Shown here: piece by piece, positions 19,940 to 32,265 of the stretch
Layout: the number at the start of each line of letters is the position of its first letter
How positions within the stretch are numbered: the stretch's first letter is position 1
NCBI GenBank assembly: GCA_034509735.1
Contig: JACGWO010000010.1
Span: 9,313,193 to 9,377,192, forward strand
Source: Sesamum alatum
Lineage: Eukaryota > Streptophyta > Magnoliopsida > Lamiales > Pedaliaceae
Direction of reading: 5' to 3'
Length of the DNA stretch: 64,000 nt
Notes under the pieces: model-generated
The model's input: only the letters and a program-made list of their open reading frames with translations
What the model was told of the DNA's origin: nothing
Database searches by the model: none
Position numbers and translations under genes: made by a program

Positions 19940-20546
19940 CTTCTAGCAAGGTCTGAGAAATATCCTTATCCAGAATATAACTTTGGTTATGAAAACCTAA
20001 GACTGTCTTGAGATTTCGTAGCCAGTCACTTTAGTTGGTTCCATTAAGCTTATTAGCTTCTAGTATTGGCATTAGTGGATTGTTAGACATCTACAAATTA
20101 AACAGAAAATAATGAGTAGGTTATAGTAATATTAAGTTCAAGTTAAGACTTGGTCTTTAGTCATTAACGCCTCTCACTATTTCTAAGAAATCCCATCACT
20201 CTCAAATGGTGTTCTGGGAAATCATTTTCTAGTGGGCTTGGGGTCCACAAGAAAAATTATCCATGCCCAACTTTTACGATTCACATGGAAAGACTTGTGG
20301 GAGGTAACCGATATCATTAGCATCCAATGAGATCCCAACATTTTTTTTGCCTCGCCTTTCACATGATTTTGAGGACTCCAAATGAATTGTATTACTTGGC
20401 GTTAAGCTCGACCCATCAACTAAATGATACCTCAACTGTCGCCCCCCACGACTCGTGAGACAAGGAAACAAGATCGTATTCACTTTGTTAGAATAATAGT
20501 GTAGCTTTATTCATTCCAAATGTGCCACGATTCGTGAGACCACATT
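19940..20546 (-). mobile_element. old Copia-like element: internal leader fragment, part 1
   Basis: The sequence matches the untranslated leader of the younger element (about 28080-28680) in the same orientation, including aagttaagacttggtc, agtgggcttggg and two copies of cacgactcgtgagac. Everything beyond the left edge (gag, pol and the other LTR) is missing. It continues after the solo LTR at 22538. Confidence 0.75.
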
Positions 20547-22537
20547 TGAAAGCCTTGGGTAGGCGTGTGGATCGTCCCAGGAATAGCGCGAATGCGGAAG
20601 CGCGGTATAAATTTAAATTACAAAATTTAAACATGCATAATGCGTATAAAATTAAAACACGTTCAAGGGGTGTGCCCTTGAAATTCCCCGGTGTTCGGTG
20701 TATCTCATGAACTAAACTAAGCATGCATAGCAATCATGGAGGCCATAGGATTTGTAAATATAAAAGAGGACGAAAACGTAAAAGAGACCTACCGGTTCGT
20801 CATTTTCCTCTTCTAACCGGTACTCGCGTTGTTCCCCGATTTGCTCCAAGATCTCGTATGTGAGATCCTCTAAATCGTGACACGCAATCCGCCCACGTAT
20901 CTTGTAATTCGTGCTAGCAAACGAACAAGTATTTTATTTGGAGAGGACGGATTAATCACACGTTATTATTTAACGAGATTAATCCTCCTTTTGTTCAATT
21001 GTTAACACAAAAGAACAAGAAGAAATCTTGGAGAGAGAGAGAGGAGAGAGGCGGACGAGAGAGAGGGAGAGGCACACGAGGTCTAGTGTGTGTGTGTGTG
21101 TTGAACAATCATCATCTCTCTAAAGGTGAAGGGCTAGGAGTATATATAGAGGAGGAGTTTGATCCTCTTCAAACTCCAATTCTAAGAAGACTAATTTGAC
21201 TAGGATTTTGACCTAGTCAAAGTCCTAGTCAAAGTAGTAATTTGACCTAGTCAAATTAATCCTAGCCATCCATCTCTCCTTTTAATCTCAACCATTAATT
21301 TAATTTAATGGAATATTTAAAACCTATTTAAATATTCCAAGGGCAATAAATAAATATATTAAATTTAAATATTTATTCTAAGCCCATTAAATTAATTTTC
21401 TAATAAATCTAATTTATTAGATAAATCACTTTTATCCAATAAAAGGAATTAATTCTCTCCAAGAAAATTAAGGACCCGATTAAATCCAATTTAATCATTC
21501 CATTTCTCCAAATACTTAATTCTAAATTAAATACTTTAGTGTGTGCGCATTATGTGTGACTCTTTAGGTTCACCTTCAGCTAGACTTGGTCGGATTCCTA
21601 GAATCCGCCCGTTACCATGGGTGGCCATCTAGCAACGGTCCATGGCACTAGAGACTAGGTGAATGTACGGGGATGAACATTAAGGCTCTGACAGTACACT
21701 TGTCCTTCCGTCTACGGTCTCACCATTTAGGGTCTAGGGCACGAAAAATGCAGGTACCCATTTTGGACCTAAGTGTCGGTCTGTCCTGTACTAAACGCTG
21801 CAAGGGAAACCTTCCCTTCTGTTCAGTTACTGTGGCCACAAATTTTAGGGACAAGACACAGAGCATTTGTGAGACTCAACTGTCAATGCCTTTTGACAGG
21901 AGACAGATCCTTTCTTGGAAACTACTGTCACTCTGTACACTGGAGCTGCACTAGACATGGGTTATGACTACTCAAGTGCTTCTTGGCAATCTCTCACCAT
22001 ATCGAAGATACAGCCCTTATATACAGGTAAACTCAGCAGTTCCTCAAGTCAAAGGACTTGACCTGTACTGTTGGAACTGGGAACACACGTCATACCTAAA
22101 CGACCCTACTCAAGGTCCTTCGCAAGACGGTTCCCGCGAGTCACCTTAGTCAGCTGCTCCCCAGCAGGCTAACCCACTAACACTGCGTAGACGACCTTCG
22201 TCACCCGTCGATGAAATACGACAGAAGATGCTTAGTGCAAGTCTCAGGGGGAATCTCGGTACCCATTTTCGAGATTCCTTGACTTGGAGATTTCCGCACT
22301 GATTCGGCGGGACTGATTTCAAATCAATCCTAGTCCCCGAAATGTGTTTTCAGTCCGTGGGCTTTGTTTGCGTAGTGAACAGATATGTATAAAGCAGATA
22401 AAGTGATCACAAACAAAGTAAATGCCAAAATGAATTTCACTTCTTATTCATTAATAATTTATCAAATCCTTGAAATTGTTTAGACATAGGTTACATTTTG
22501 CCTGCCAAGATTGGCTACATGGTCACCTATTCTAACA
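20547..22537 (-). mobile_element. solo LTR (1991 bp) with perfect 5-bp TSD
   Basis: It starts TGAAAGCC and ends TTCTAACA. The duplication acatt lies at 20542-20546 and 22538-22542. It shares blocks with the LTRs of 22740-32265, including gcggaagcgcgg-like sequence near the start, gttcaaggggtg, ctttaggttcac and the conserved 31-nt palindrome at 21615-21645. It splits the older leader at a point that is uninterrupted in the paralogous leader near 28665-28680. Confidence 0.9.
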
Positions 22538-22739
22538 ACATTTGGGTGGAATTTGCTTCCTCAGTACATTACCGTGTTTGGAAGGCTTGGAATTTATCAA
22601 AGTTAATTTCCATTAAGGGCCTAATATTGATTTGGTATAACCAAGTGAGAGTTTGATTATTTGATTTATGACCGAGACCTCATCACATTGAAGCATTTTA
22701 CGTGCTTCATAAATATGCAATATTTAAAGCATTCACAAA
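22538..22739 (-). mobile_element. old Copia-like element: internal leader fragment, part 2
   Basis: Continues the leader, matching about 28680-28880 (ggaaggcttgga, gggcctaatatt, gaccgagacctcatcacatt). It is interrupted again at 22740 by the younger element and resumes at 32266. Confidence 0.75.
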
Positions 22740-24934
22740 TGAAGGAAAGCGGATCGGCCCGGAACGCGGCAGAAGCGCGGTGGACATAAAAACGTGCAGA
22801 GTAAAAGAATTTAAATCACGTTCAAGGGGTGTTCCCTTGAACGTTCCTGGGCTATCGGTATATAAACGCAAAATATAAACATATATAAAATAAATAAGCG
22901 TTCATGACTATAGAATAAAGAAGAACCGAGAGCATAAATATAAATCGGAATACCTTTCTCGATTTTGTATTTTGATCGGCTACACGCATTGATTCCTCCC
23001 GACGTTCGTCCATGCAAGGTCCTATTGTAGAGACCCTCTAACGTAGTCCACATCACATCGGGAGAGATCTCATTTTTCTTACTAGAAAAAAATGGATCTA
23101 GAGGATGAAATCAAAGAAGAGATTACACTATCAAATTAGTGTTCCTTCTTGATCTTACTTTGTCCTTCAATTGATCATAGATCAATGAAGCAACAAAGAG
23201 AATTTTGAGAGTAGAGAGAGTGAGAGAGTGTATGGAAAGTTTTCATCTTTTTCCTAGAAAAAGATGACTAATGAAATTTATCATCAATAGGTGTTAGTAT
23301 ATCATATATATACATAATTAATGTGATTATTGGAATGTGTCTAGATTCATCCAAGGATGTCAAGATACATCCCAATCAATCACCATCAATTCTTCAATCA
23401 AGCCTACCATCTTTTAAGGTATAATCAAATCATACCAAAAGGGAAGGGCTTGATTGGAGTTGATTTGTCTCTTACCAAAAGAGACAAGCCAACTAACACC
23501 TAGCATCCAACATGGCCAATTTTTGCTCCCTCCAAGGTGGCAATTTTCAGTCATGCTTATTTAGGGAAGCAGTCTAACTTCTTCGTATTCCATAAATGGA
23601 ATTAACACACCTCTCGGGTCAAAATTTAACGGATCGGGTTCTATCATAATCCAATTGTGACGAACCTAAAAATTAAATCCAGTTTAATTTAATGTCAACT
23701 TAAATAATTCCCGTTGATCTTTTTATCCAATTAAAAGATCCAACATCTCAACTTTCCATATTAATCGATAAATCCTATTTACCGATTAAATGAGGGCCCG
23801 ATACAATATCGGCCCGTCCATTCAATGGACAATCCCTTAAGTAATCCAATTACTTATCATCCTCTGAAATTGACTCCAAGTCAGTTCCTTCACCTCCTCG
23901 GTGATTTGTGTGTGACCCTTTAGGTTCACGCTCAGCTAGAATTGGGCTCGTGTCCAATAGGAGCCCGTCACCATGGGTGGCCGTCTAGCAACGGTCCATG
24001 GCACTACAGACTAGGTGAATGTTGGCGTGAACATTTAGGCGCCGATTCCGTACGGGTATGGTCCTACTGTCGTCCATCTCCCGACCTTAGTCTAGGGTAT
24101 GAAATTGGACGTCGGTTCCCATCCTTGACTAGGCAACTATGCTTCATACCCGAGATGCGTTTACTCTATCGATTGACGTAGGAAACCCTTTCCTACTCAA
24201 TCAATTGCTATGGCCATAGACTTTTAGAGTCTAAACCATCTCAGAGCGCATAAGAGACATCACCGTCATATACTGACAGGGGACAAATCCTATCTTGGAA
24301 TCCACCGTCCTCGCTACATACTCCAACTGCACTGGACAAGGCTTATAATGACCATCTTACAGAATGATCACCTCTCGCCAGATCCAAGATATAGTCTTCA
24401 TATGCACGTGACTGCCATGGATTCCTCAAGTCCGAGGACTAATCCCGTACTATCGGAATCGGGAAGTCCAGTCATACTGACCAAGCCTACAAGGCTTCCA
24501 TATGACGATTCCCGCGAGTCACTTCAGTCAGTTGACCACCTTGTGTAACCCACTAAAATTGCATAGATGACCTTTGTCTGTCGCCGATGAAACTCGGCAC
24601 TCACCCAGTGAATGCAATACTTAGTGCAAGTCTCAATAGGACACTCGATGCCCAGTCTCGAGGTCCTCGACTTGGAATGTTTCAGACCAACCCTCAGAAG
24701 TTGGTTTCATAGCCGCCATCTAATGCGCAGCCCAACTACGTGGGTTATCCAATTGGTCTGTGGGCATTTGTTGTGACATTGAAACACAGTTCAACGTTAG
24801 TAGTAAGCACAACAAACACAGCGCCAGTAATGAATACTTACCCTATTCATCAGGATAATATTGTATTAATAAAGATTGACGAATAGTTTCCAAAACTGTT
24901 AATCCAATTGGCTGTCTGGTCACCTATTCTAACA
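22740..24934 (-). repeat. 3' LTR of the Copia-like element
   Basis: 2195 bp from TGAAGGAAAGCGG to TTCTAACA. It carries the conserved palindrome (23971-24001) after the block ctttaggttcacgctcagct. It includes about 12 bp and about 50 bp that are missing from the partner LTR. Confidence 0.9.
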
Positions 24935-24950
24935 ATCTCCCACTTGACCT
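24935..24950 (-). other. polypurine tract of the Copia-like element
   Basis: On the minus strand the junction reads CAAGTGGGAGAT followed by TGTTAGAATAGG, the usual Copia arrangement of polypurine tract and LTR start. Confidence 0.8.
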
Positions 24951-25049
24951 CAAAGCTAATTACCCATGTAACTCAGAACCTTCTGAGAATGAGTAATCTG
25001 CGATACCGGCTCAGTCTCGCAGGTCTACTTTATTTTTCTACCGAGGTAA

Positions 25050-25400
25050 TATAGTTCAACCGTATGTCGCCTCTTCCTACCATCACTACCTACCGATGGT
25101 GGCTGTCTAAGAATTTTCATGGATCTTGTGATGAGATCTCGGGCCCAAAAGGCTTTATCCATAGCCTAGTTGTCAACCTCAAGGCAACTACTGGCTCGGC
25201 CGTGCTAGGCACTACATCCATCCAATGGGTGCTATTTTCATCCAAACCACTTTCCAGAAACAACTTTCAAAGTTGGCATATATTCGACCTTCATGATGAA
25301 ATGTTGTGGTATCCTGCTTGGAACCTTTCCAAGCTACCACACTCATCATTAAGTCCGAACATACATAGGTATTGAGACTAAATATTATCCACATGATTCT
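25050..25400 (-). pseudogene. Copia RNase H relic
   Basis: Frames on the minus strand contain SVVAWKGSKQDTT, then VVWMK and VVPSTAEPVVAL, which line up with the Copia RNase H phrase for SWKSSKQ, the VW helix and ELGVVPS. At least five stops or frame changes lie within about 110 codons. Confidence 0.65.
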
Positions 25401-26435
25401 AGAAGCTAGTATCGCTATAGCCTTCTAGAATCAACTCTCCATAAACCGTGCATCGAGAACACTTCTCTAATCCTTATTCAGGTTTTAAAGACTGCTCTCA
25501 ACTGCTGTCTATTGCCTCGTCGGTACACACCCGATATCCGTTGTTATGTACGATGCATAAACAACATCAGGCCTTGTGCACCGAATAGCATACCCATGTT
25601 GCGTACGGCAAAGACATAGGGGATGTAAACATCTAACCTTCCTCATTAGTCAATGGTGACTAAATTTTGGACATCTTGGCCTTATTCATGGACAATTACG
25701 TGAACAATGCTCGTGTTTCTAGTGTTTCTTAACGTCTTAATTTCATTCCAAATGAATAAGACGTTACACACTTAACACGCGGAAGATTACCACACTCCCA
25801 CCGACACCGATGCTCGTTATTGACCGAGTCATACATCGTATGGGTTCGTCAAAATGAATATTCCAGTTACATGAAATCTCAAACCCAGTTTAAATTTCAA
25901 GATAGATTCCGCGGCTCCAAGCCATTGATTCAATCCCGATGTCCAACATTGTTTCTCCATATGTCTTTTGGATCGTGCTCCAATTGACCGGTCGGACCCA
26001 GAAACCTGTACCCATCAGGTATCTAAGGTATTCTGGTTGTTCCTAGGAGGACTGGAATATAGTTAGTGGGAAATAACCTGATGTTTGCATTATTTTGCAC
26101 TAGACCTGCACAAACCAGACACCGAGTCTAGTCTGTCTTCCTACTAGTCCCTTGACGTATGCAGGACCATTCCACATACTCAAGAACTTTGTAGGATACA
26201 GGTTCTCCAAACCATATCTAATATTGTAACTAGATCATGACTTAAGAAAGTGCATGTTTCTCAACCTGGCAACTTTCATGTCCATGTCTAGATGGGCTAA
26301 GGTAACTTTAGTGAAATACCCAGTGAACCAAGTCCAACAGGGTCCGTTTTCTCCTTTATAGAGACCATTCAATCATGGTCGATTCAAGAAGAATTTCACT
26401 AATTGAGAATTGCATTCTCATTCAGATATTCGAGA

Positions 26436-26902
26436 ACTCCCACTGAATACACATCCTTTTGATCTAATCAAAAGGTAACCAATTTGATTCACCACTCCAA
26501 GTTTAAAACCCCGGACCTACCAAAGGTTCTTAGACTTGTGAATCCTCTTTTAGTCTTGTGTATTCAACAACCCTACAGATATCCTTTTTGGATCCAATCC
26601 AATAGGCTATTGGCACTCCCACTAAATACACACCCTCTCGATCTAATCGAAAGGTGACCAGTTTGGTTCACCACTCCAATCCTAATTCCCCGAACCTACC
26701 AAAGGTTCCTAGACTTGTGAACCCTCTTCTGGTGCTGTGTATTCAGTAATCCGTAGAAGTCACTTTGGATCCAATCCAATAGACTATCGGCACTTTGTCT
26801 AACATAATGGATCTTTAGTCTTTTCCTTCTTAGAGAAGATTTGTAAGCTAGCAGATCCAAATCATCTATTGCTAGACTCTTTGGATCTTCCAACTTCCTC
26901 AT
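26436..26902 (-). pseudogene. Copia integrase N-terminal relic with 179-bp tandem duplication
   Basis: The frame 26902-26696 reads SLAIDDLDLLAYKSSL then SADSLLDWIQSDFYGLLNTQ, resembling the pre-integrase/integrase junction (..CESCL..GLLDLIHTDVCGPLNT). The zinc cysteines are lost. The same segment occurs twice head to tail, copy 1 at 26436-26614 and copy 2 at 26615-26793. Confidence 0.65.
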
Positions 26903-27449
26903 CCTTAACTAAAGGAAACTGACCTAGCCTTGGATGCCAAATCCGTAAGTTCATCTTGATTATATCCATTTTTAGTCATTTGTTTTGAGTACTCATAATC
27001 CAATTATGGGACAGTGTCAAGTGTTTATGTACCAAACCTAGCAGACACGAATTGCCATTGTTTGTCAAAGTAAAAGTAATTTTATTGATCAAATTATTGT
27101 ATCCAAAATTGTCCAACAATAAATGGAACATATTTTTGATCATGTTAGGTTACATAATTCCCACAGACACAATCTTAACATGATCACTACTAAGCCTAAC
27201 TAGTCCTTAGTCTTTGCAGCAACAGTTTCGCCATTGCTAGACCTTAGGATCGTCTGTCTTAGCTTTCTATTCCTTATCATAACCTGTGAACCATTCACAG
27301 GTTATGAAGGACTGGTATCCAATACCAAAGAACAGAATAGTGATCATGTTGACACTCAATTCAAATGTCACCTTCATTGGGAATGAGCTTTAGGAAACTC
27401 CCTCTTCCAATGTCCCTTTTCTCGTAGTTAATGCAAACATCGTTCGTAA

Positions 27450-27880
27450 CCTCTGGCTGTTGAACCCTTTTCCTCTTTCCTTTACCCCCGCCCAGCGGAG
27501 TAACAGGAGCACTCAAACTGCTGGCAGCGGCTGATATTACATGATCCTTCTTCCTTTTCCTGCGTCCGACACCCTTGCCTTTGGCTTTAGAGGTCGAAGC
27601 CTCCTCACTAGTACCACTGGCACAGATTTTTCAATCGTTGTCTTGTACTGGACAAAGATTTTTATCAACTCATGAAGGTCTTTCTCAACCCACTCATGTG
27701 GTAGTTGACTATAAATAGGTCGAGTGAGGGGATAAGAGACTGAAGGATCACGTCGATGTACATCTCTCTTTCGATATCAGCTTGGAGGTCTTTGAGCTTT
27801 TCCACTAGGGATAGCATCATCACTCCATGCTCTTGTACCGACGATCCTTCTATTGTCTTCGCTCTGAAGAATGCCTTCAT
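27450..27880 (-). pseudogene. Copia Gag relic (UBN2-like)
   Basis: The frame from 27880 contains FRAKTIEGSSVQEH, MLSLVEKLKDLQ and VILQSLIPSLDLFIVNYHMS, matching Copia Gag (GSSVREH..., VLESLPDSF..., FKLNYNM). A Lys/Arg-rich stretch follows toward 27500, where the linker before the zinc knuckle is expected. Confidence 0.75.
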
Positions 27881-28079
27881 TGTAGCATATCTAACATGCC
27901 AGTCTGGGACCGTATAAACTTGCTACAATCGAAGCATCATCGAGTCAACATCCTCCAGCCTATCATACTGCTTCTGCATCTCATTATCAATGGATGCCAG
28001 TATGATGCTGTAGACCTTCCAATTGTCATCAAGCCTTTTCTTAAACATCAAACGTTCTTTGGGCGATGACCCTTCCGAC

Positions 28080-30129
28080 AAGGTCTGAGGAAAAATCTTA
28101 CCTAGAATATAAGTCTGGTTCTTTGAAATCTAAGACCATCTTAAGATTTCACAGCCAGACGTGGTAACATTCCATAGTCTTATTAGTCTCAAGTATTAGG
28201 GTTAGTGGATTCTTAGACATCAACAGTTAAACAGAAAAACATTTAGTAGATTATAACAATATTATGTTCAAGTTAAGACTTGGTCCTTTAGTCATTAACC
28301 CCTCCCACTATTTCTATGAAAGCCCATCAGTCTTAAATGGGGTTTCAAGAAACCATTTCCTATTTCCTAGTGGGCTTGGGATCCACAAGCGCAATTCTCA
28401 TGCCCCGCTTTTACGATTCACATGGGAAAAGCCTCGTGGGAGGTATCCAATACCATTCTCAACCGATGAGATTCCCAAGATATTCTACCTCACCTCTTCA
28501 CATGATCCTGATGACTCCAAGCGATTCATGCTACTCGATGTTAGGCCCGACCCATTAACCAAATCATATCTCAACTGTTGCCCCCCACGACTCGTGAGAC
28601 AGCGAAACAATGAGCGTACTCTTTGTTCACAACAACGGTGTAGCTTTCCTCTATTCCAAATGTGCCACGACTCGTGAGACCACACTTGCGTAGCGGTAGC
28701 TTCCTCACGATATTGCTATAGATGGAAGGCTTGGACAGATCAAAACCATTTTTGATCCAAGTCCATCATGGGCCTAATATTTTAACTTGGTCCAACCAAA
28801 TGAGAGTTCAAAATTATTGACCGAGACCTCATCACATTAATATTTTTTGCATGCATAAATATCCAATATTAGAAAGCATTTAAATAAATGCATCGCATGC
28901 AAGTAAATCTAGCATACCCCTGTTGGATGACCACGAGCCCAACCTATGCGACCCACTGAGCCCGCAGTGAGTCTATGGTCTGTCTAGGGTGGTCCTACAC
29001 TATTACAACAAATTAACCCAATGTCATGTCAATGGGCCTTGTACTATACTTGTTTCGCCTTGATGTCTCACCTTGGGCCTCCGTCCAACATAGGCCTCCT
29101 TTTCTCCGTGGGCTCACTTTATTATACATAAAATGTAAAACCTCACCAAAAAATTCCTAACTACTCTCATTACAAGAGAAATGGAATACATGGGAAATAA
29201 AAGGAAAAATAACAAGCCTTAACATCATAAGGCAAAAGTGGGAGACAATAGTCCCAAAACAAGAGGCACGCAGGCCCCACACAAAAAGAATTTAAAACCA
29301 TACACAGGTCAATGGGCTTCGTGATCATCCCTCGTTAATCCAATTAACAAAACACAACATAATTACATATCCAATATAATCATGCTCCAAATAATACAAA
29401 CCATGTATTAAAAAAATGATATCCAATATCATTCCATAATATAATTAAATGTAGAAAAATACATGTCAAAAATGCTATTGAAAATGGATATTAGAAACCT
29501 CGTACAACCCATGTACATATTTTTTTTTGTTTGGAAACCATTTCCAAAATAATCTTAAGCAATTTAATTTTAGAAAAATCATTCTCAACTAAAATTAAAT
29601 CAGCCATAAATTAAATATTTCAGAAAAAATATGCAGAATACCAGAAAATTAAATTTTGCGAAAAAACGGCGAAAAAACGGCCCAGCCGTTCGGCCGTGCC
29701 GGCAGGCCGCGCGCGCGCACACACCCAGCATGCGCGGCCGGCAGTGCTCGCGCGCGCGGCCAGCAGTGCAGGCGGCAGCGCCCAACGCGTTCTGCGCACG
29801 CAGCTGCTTCGTGCGCCGGAGCGCGCCCTGCGCACACGCCTGGGCGCGCGGGCGGCCTGCCTGTGCACGGCAGCAGGCAGCCTCCTGCTGCCGACCGGCA
29901 GCGGCTGCTACTGCTGTAATTTTTTTTTATTCTGCACATAAAAAACTGAAACAAAAACCCAGATTTTAGAAAATTCAACATGATTAATCACATATAAACA
30001 TGCAAATTTCAACAAATAATTATGAAAATTAAAAGCAATAAATACATGCTATTAAAGTCGATCTAAACACATTGAACATGCTTGCACACATAAAAGATGT
30101 AATCCATAGCCACATACACCGAACCTGAC
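28080..30129 (-). other. long untranslated leader of the Copia-like element
   Basis: About 2 kb between primer-binding site and gag with no conserved ORF. It includes two cacgactcgtgagac repeats (about 28588 and 28665). A strongly GC-rich block of about 230 bp at 29680-29905 is full of gcgcgc runs. The open frames there on both strands reflect base composition, not genes. Parts of this leader recur at 19940-20546, 22538-22739, 32266-33099 and, more distantly, 56560-56900 and 57120-57480. Confidence 0.7.
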
Positions 30130-30140
30130 TCTGATACCAC
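30130..30140 (-). other. primer-binding site (initiator Met-tRNA type)
   Basis: On the minus strand the sequence just inside the 5' LTR reads TGGTATCAGAG, complementary to the 3' end of plant initiator methionine tRNA. It fixes the orientation of the element. Confidence 0.88.
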
Positions 30141-30141
30141 T

Positions 30142-32265
30142 TGAAGGAAAGCGGATCGGCCCGGGAACGCGGTGGAAGCGCGGTGGACATAAAACGTGCG
30201 GAGTAAAAGAAATTTAAATCGCCTTCAAGGAGTGTTCCCTTGAACGTTCCCGGGCTAAACACTGAATATAAACATATATAAAATAAATAAGAGTTCAAGG
30301 CTATAGAATAAAGAAGAAACCGAGAGCATAAATATAAATCGGAATACCTCTCTCGATTTTGTATTTTGATCGGCTACACGCATTGATTCCTCTCGACGTT
30401 CATCCACGCGAGGTCCCAACGTAGAGACCCTCTAACGTAGTCCACACCACACCGGGAGAGATCTCATTTTTCTTGCTAGAAAAAAACGGATCTAGAGGAT
30501 GAAATCAAAGAAGAGATTACACTATCAAATTAGTGTTCCTTCATGATCTTACTTTGTCCTTCAATTGATCATAGATCAATGAAGCAACAAAGAGGATTTT
30601 GAGAGTAGAGAGAGTGAGAGAGTGTATGGAGAGTTTTCATCTTTTTCCTAGAAAAAGATGAATAATGAAATTCATCATCAATAGGTGTTAGTATATCATA
30701 TATATACATAATTAATGTGATTATTTGAATGGGTCTAGGTTCATCCAAGGATGTCTAGATACATCCCAATCAATCACCATTAATTCTTCAATCAAGCCTA
30801 CCATCTTTTAAGGTATGATCAAATCATACCAAAAGGGAAGGGCTTGATTGGAGTTGATTTGTCTCTTACCAAAAGAGACAAGTCAACTAACACCTAGCAT
30901 CCAACATGGCCAATTTTTGCTCCCTTCAAGGTGGCAATTTTCAGCCATGCTTATTTAGGGAAGAATTTCAACTTCTTCGTATTCCATAAATGGAATTAAC
31001 ACACCTCTCGGGTCAAAATTTAACGGACCGGGTTCTACCATTTTTGAATTACGACGAACTTAAAAATTAAATTCAATTTAATTTAATGTCCACTTAAATA
31101 ATTCCCATTGATCTTTTAATACAATTAAAAGATCCAACATCTCACCTTTCCATATTAATCGATAAATCCTATTTACCGATTAAACGAGGGCCCGATACAA
31201 TATCGGCCCGTCCATCCAATGGACAATCCCTTAAGTAATCCAATTACTTATCATCCTCTGAAATTGACTCCAAGTCAGTTCCTTCACCTCCTCGGTGATT
31301 TGTGTGTGACCCTTTAGGTTCACCCTCAGCTAGACTTAGGCTCGTGTCCAACAGGAGCCCGTCACCATGGGTGGCTGTCTAGCAACGGTCCATGGCACTA
31401 GAGACTAGGTGAACATTTAGGCGCCGATTCCGTACGGGTACGGTCCTACTGTCGACCGTCTCCCGGCCTTAGTTTAGGGTATGGAATTGGGCGTCGGTTC
31501 CCATCCTTGACTAGGCAACTATGCTTCATACCTGAGATGCGTTTACTCTATCGATTGATGTACGAAACCCTTTCCTACTCAATCAATTGCTATGGCCATA
31601 GACTTTCAGAGTCTAAACCATCTCAGAGCGCATAGGAGACATCACCGTCATATACTGACAGCGGACAAATCCTATCTTGGAATCCACCGTCTTCGCTACA
31701 TACTCCAACTGCACTGGACAAGGCTTATAATGACCATCTTACAGAATGATCACCTCTCACCAGATCCAAGATACAATATTCATATGCACGTGACTGCCAT
31801 GATTCCTCAAGTCCGAGGACTAATCCCGTACTATCGGAATCGGGAAGTCCAGTCATACCGACCAAGCCTCCAAGGCTTCCATATGACGATTGCATAGACG
31901 ACCTTCGTTTGTCGCCGATGAAACTCGGAACTCACCCAGTGAATGCAATACTTAGTGCAAGTCTCAATAGGATAGTCGATGCCCAGTCTCGAGGTCCTCG
32001 ACTTGGAATATTTCAGACCAACCCTCAAAAGTTGGTTTCGTAGCCGCCATCCAATGCGCAGCCCAACTACATGGGTCATCCAATTGGTCCGTGGGCATTT
32101 GTTGTGACATTGAAACGCTGTTCAACGTTAGTAGTAAGCACAACAAACATAGTGCCAGTAATAAATACTTACTCTATTCATCAGGATAATATTGTATTAA
32201 TAAAGATTGACGAATAGTTCCCAAAACCGCCAATCCAATTGACTTTTTGGTCACCTATTCTAACA
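30142..32265 (-). repeat. 5' LTR of the Copia-like element
   Basis: 2124 bp, collinear with 22740-24934. It has two short deletions, one after gacgatt near 31890 and one near 31407. The conserved palindrome lies at 31365-31395. Confidence 0.9.

Larger units (their letters stand above)
22740..32265 (-). mobile_element. complete Copia-like LTR retrotransposon with degenerate coding region
   Basis: Two direct LTRs flank a 5.2-kb interior, and the whole 9526-bp element sits in a perfect 5-bp duplication, acaaa (22735-22739 and 32266-32270). Orientation is minus: the primer-binding site is beside the right LTR and the polypurine tract beside the left one. The interior contains a leader of about 2 kb, a gag relic and shredded integrase and RNase H relics in the order expected of Copia. 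No long ORF survives. The LTRs look only a few percent diverged by eye apart from small deletions, so the coding decay seems older than the insertion. It was probably mobilised in trans. Confidence 0.88.

Noticed and set aside
28264..28677. 137-codon plus-strand frame in the Copia leader
   Set aside because: The paralogous leader at 20100-20500 does not keep the frame, and it lies in the untranslated leader, antisense to the element.
29600..29981. Five overlapping frames of 61-112 codons on both strands, rich in Arg and Ala
   Set aside because: All lie in the GC-rich block of the Copia leader, where stop codons are rare by composition. Overlap on both strands and lack of conservation argue against genes.
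30130..30140. Possible tRNA gene at TGGTATCAGAG motifs (also 45788-45800)
   Set aside because: Only the short primer-binding complement of the tRNA 3' end is present, with no cloverleaf around it.
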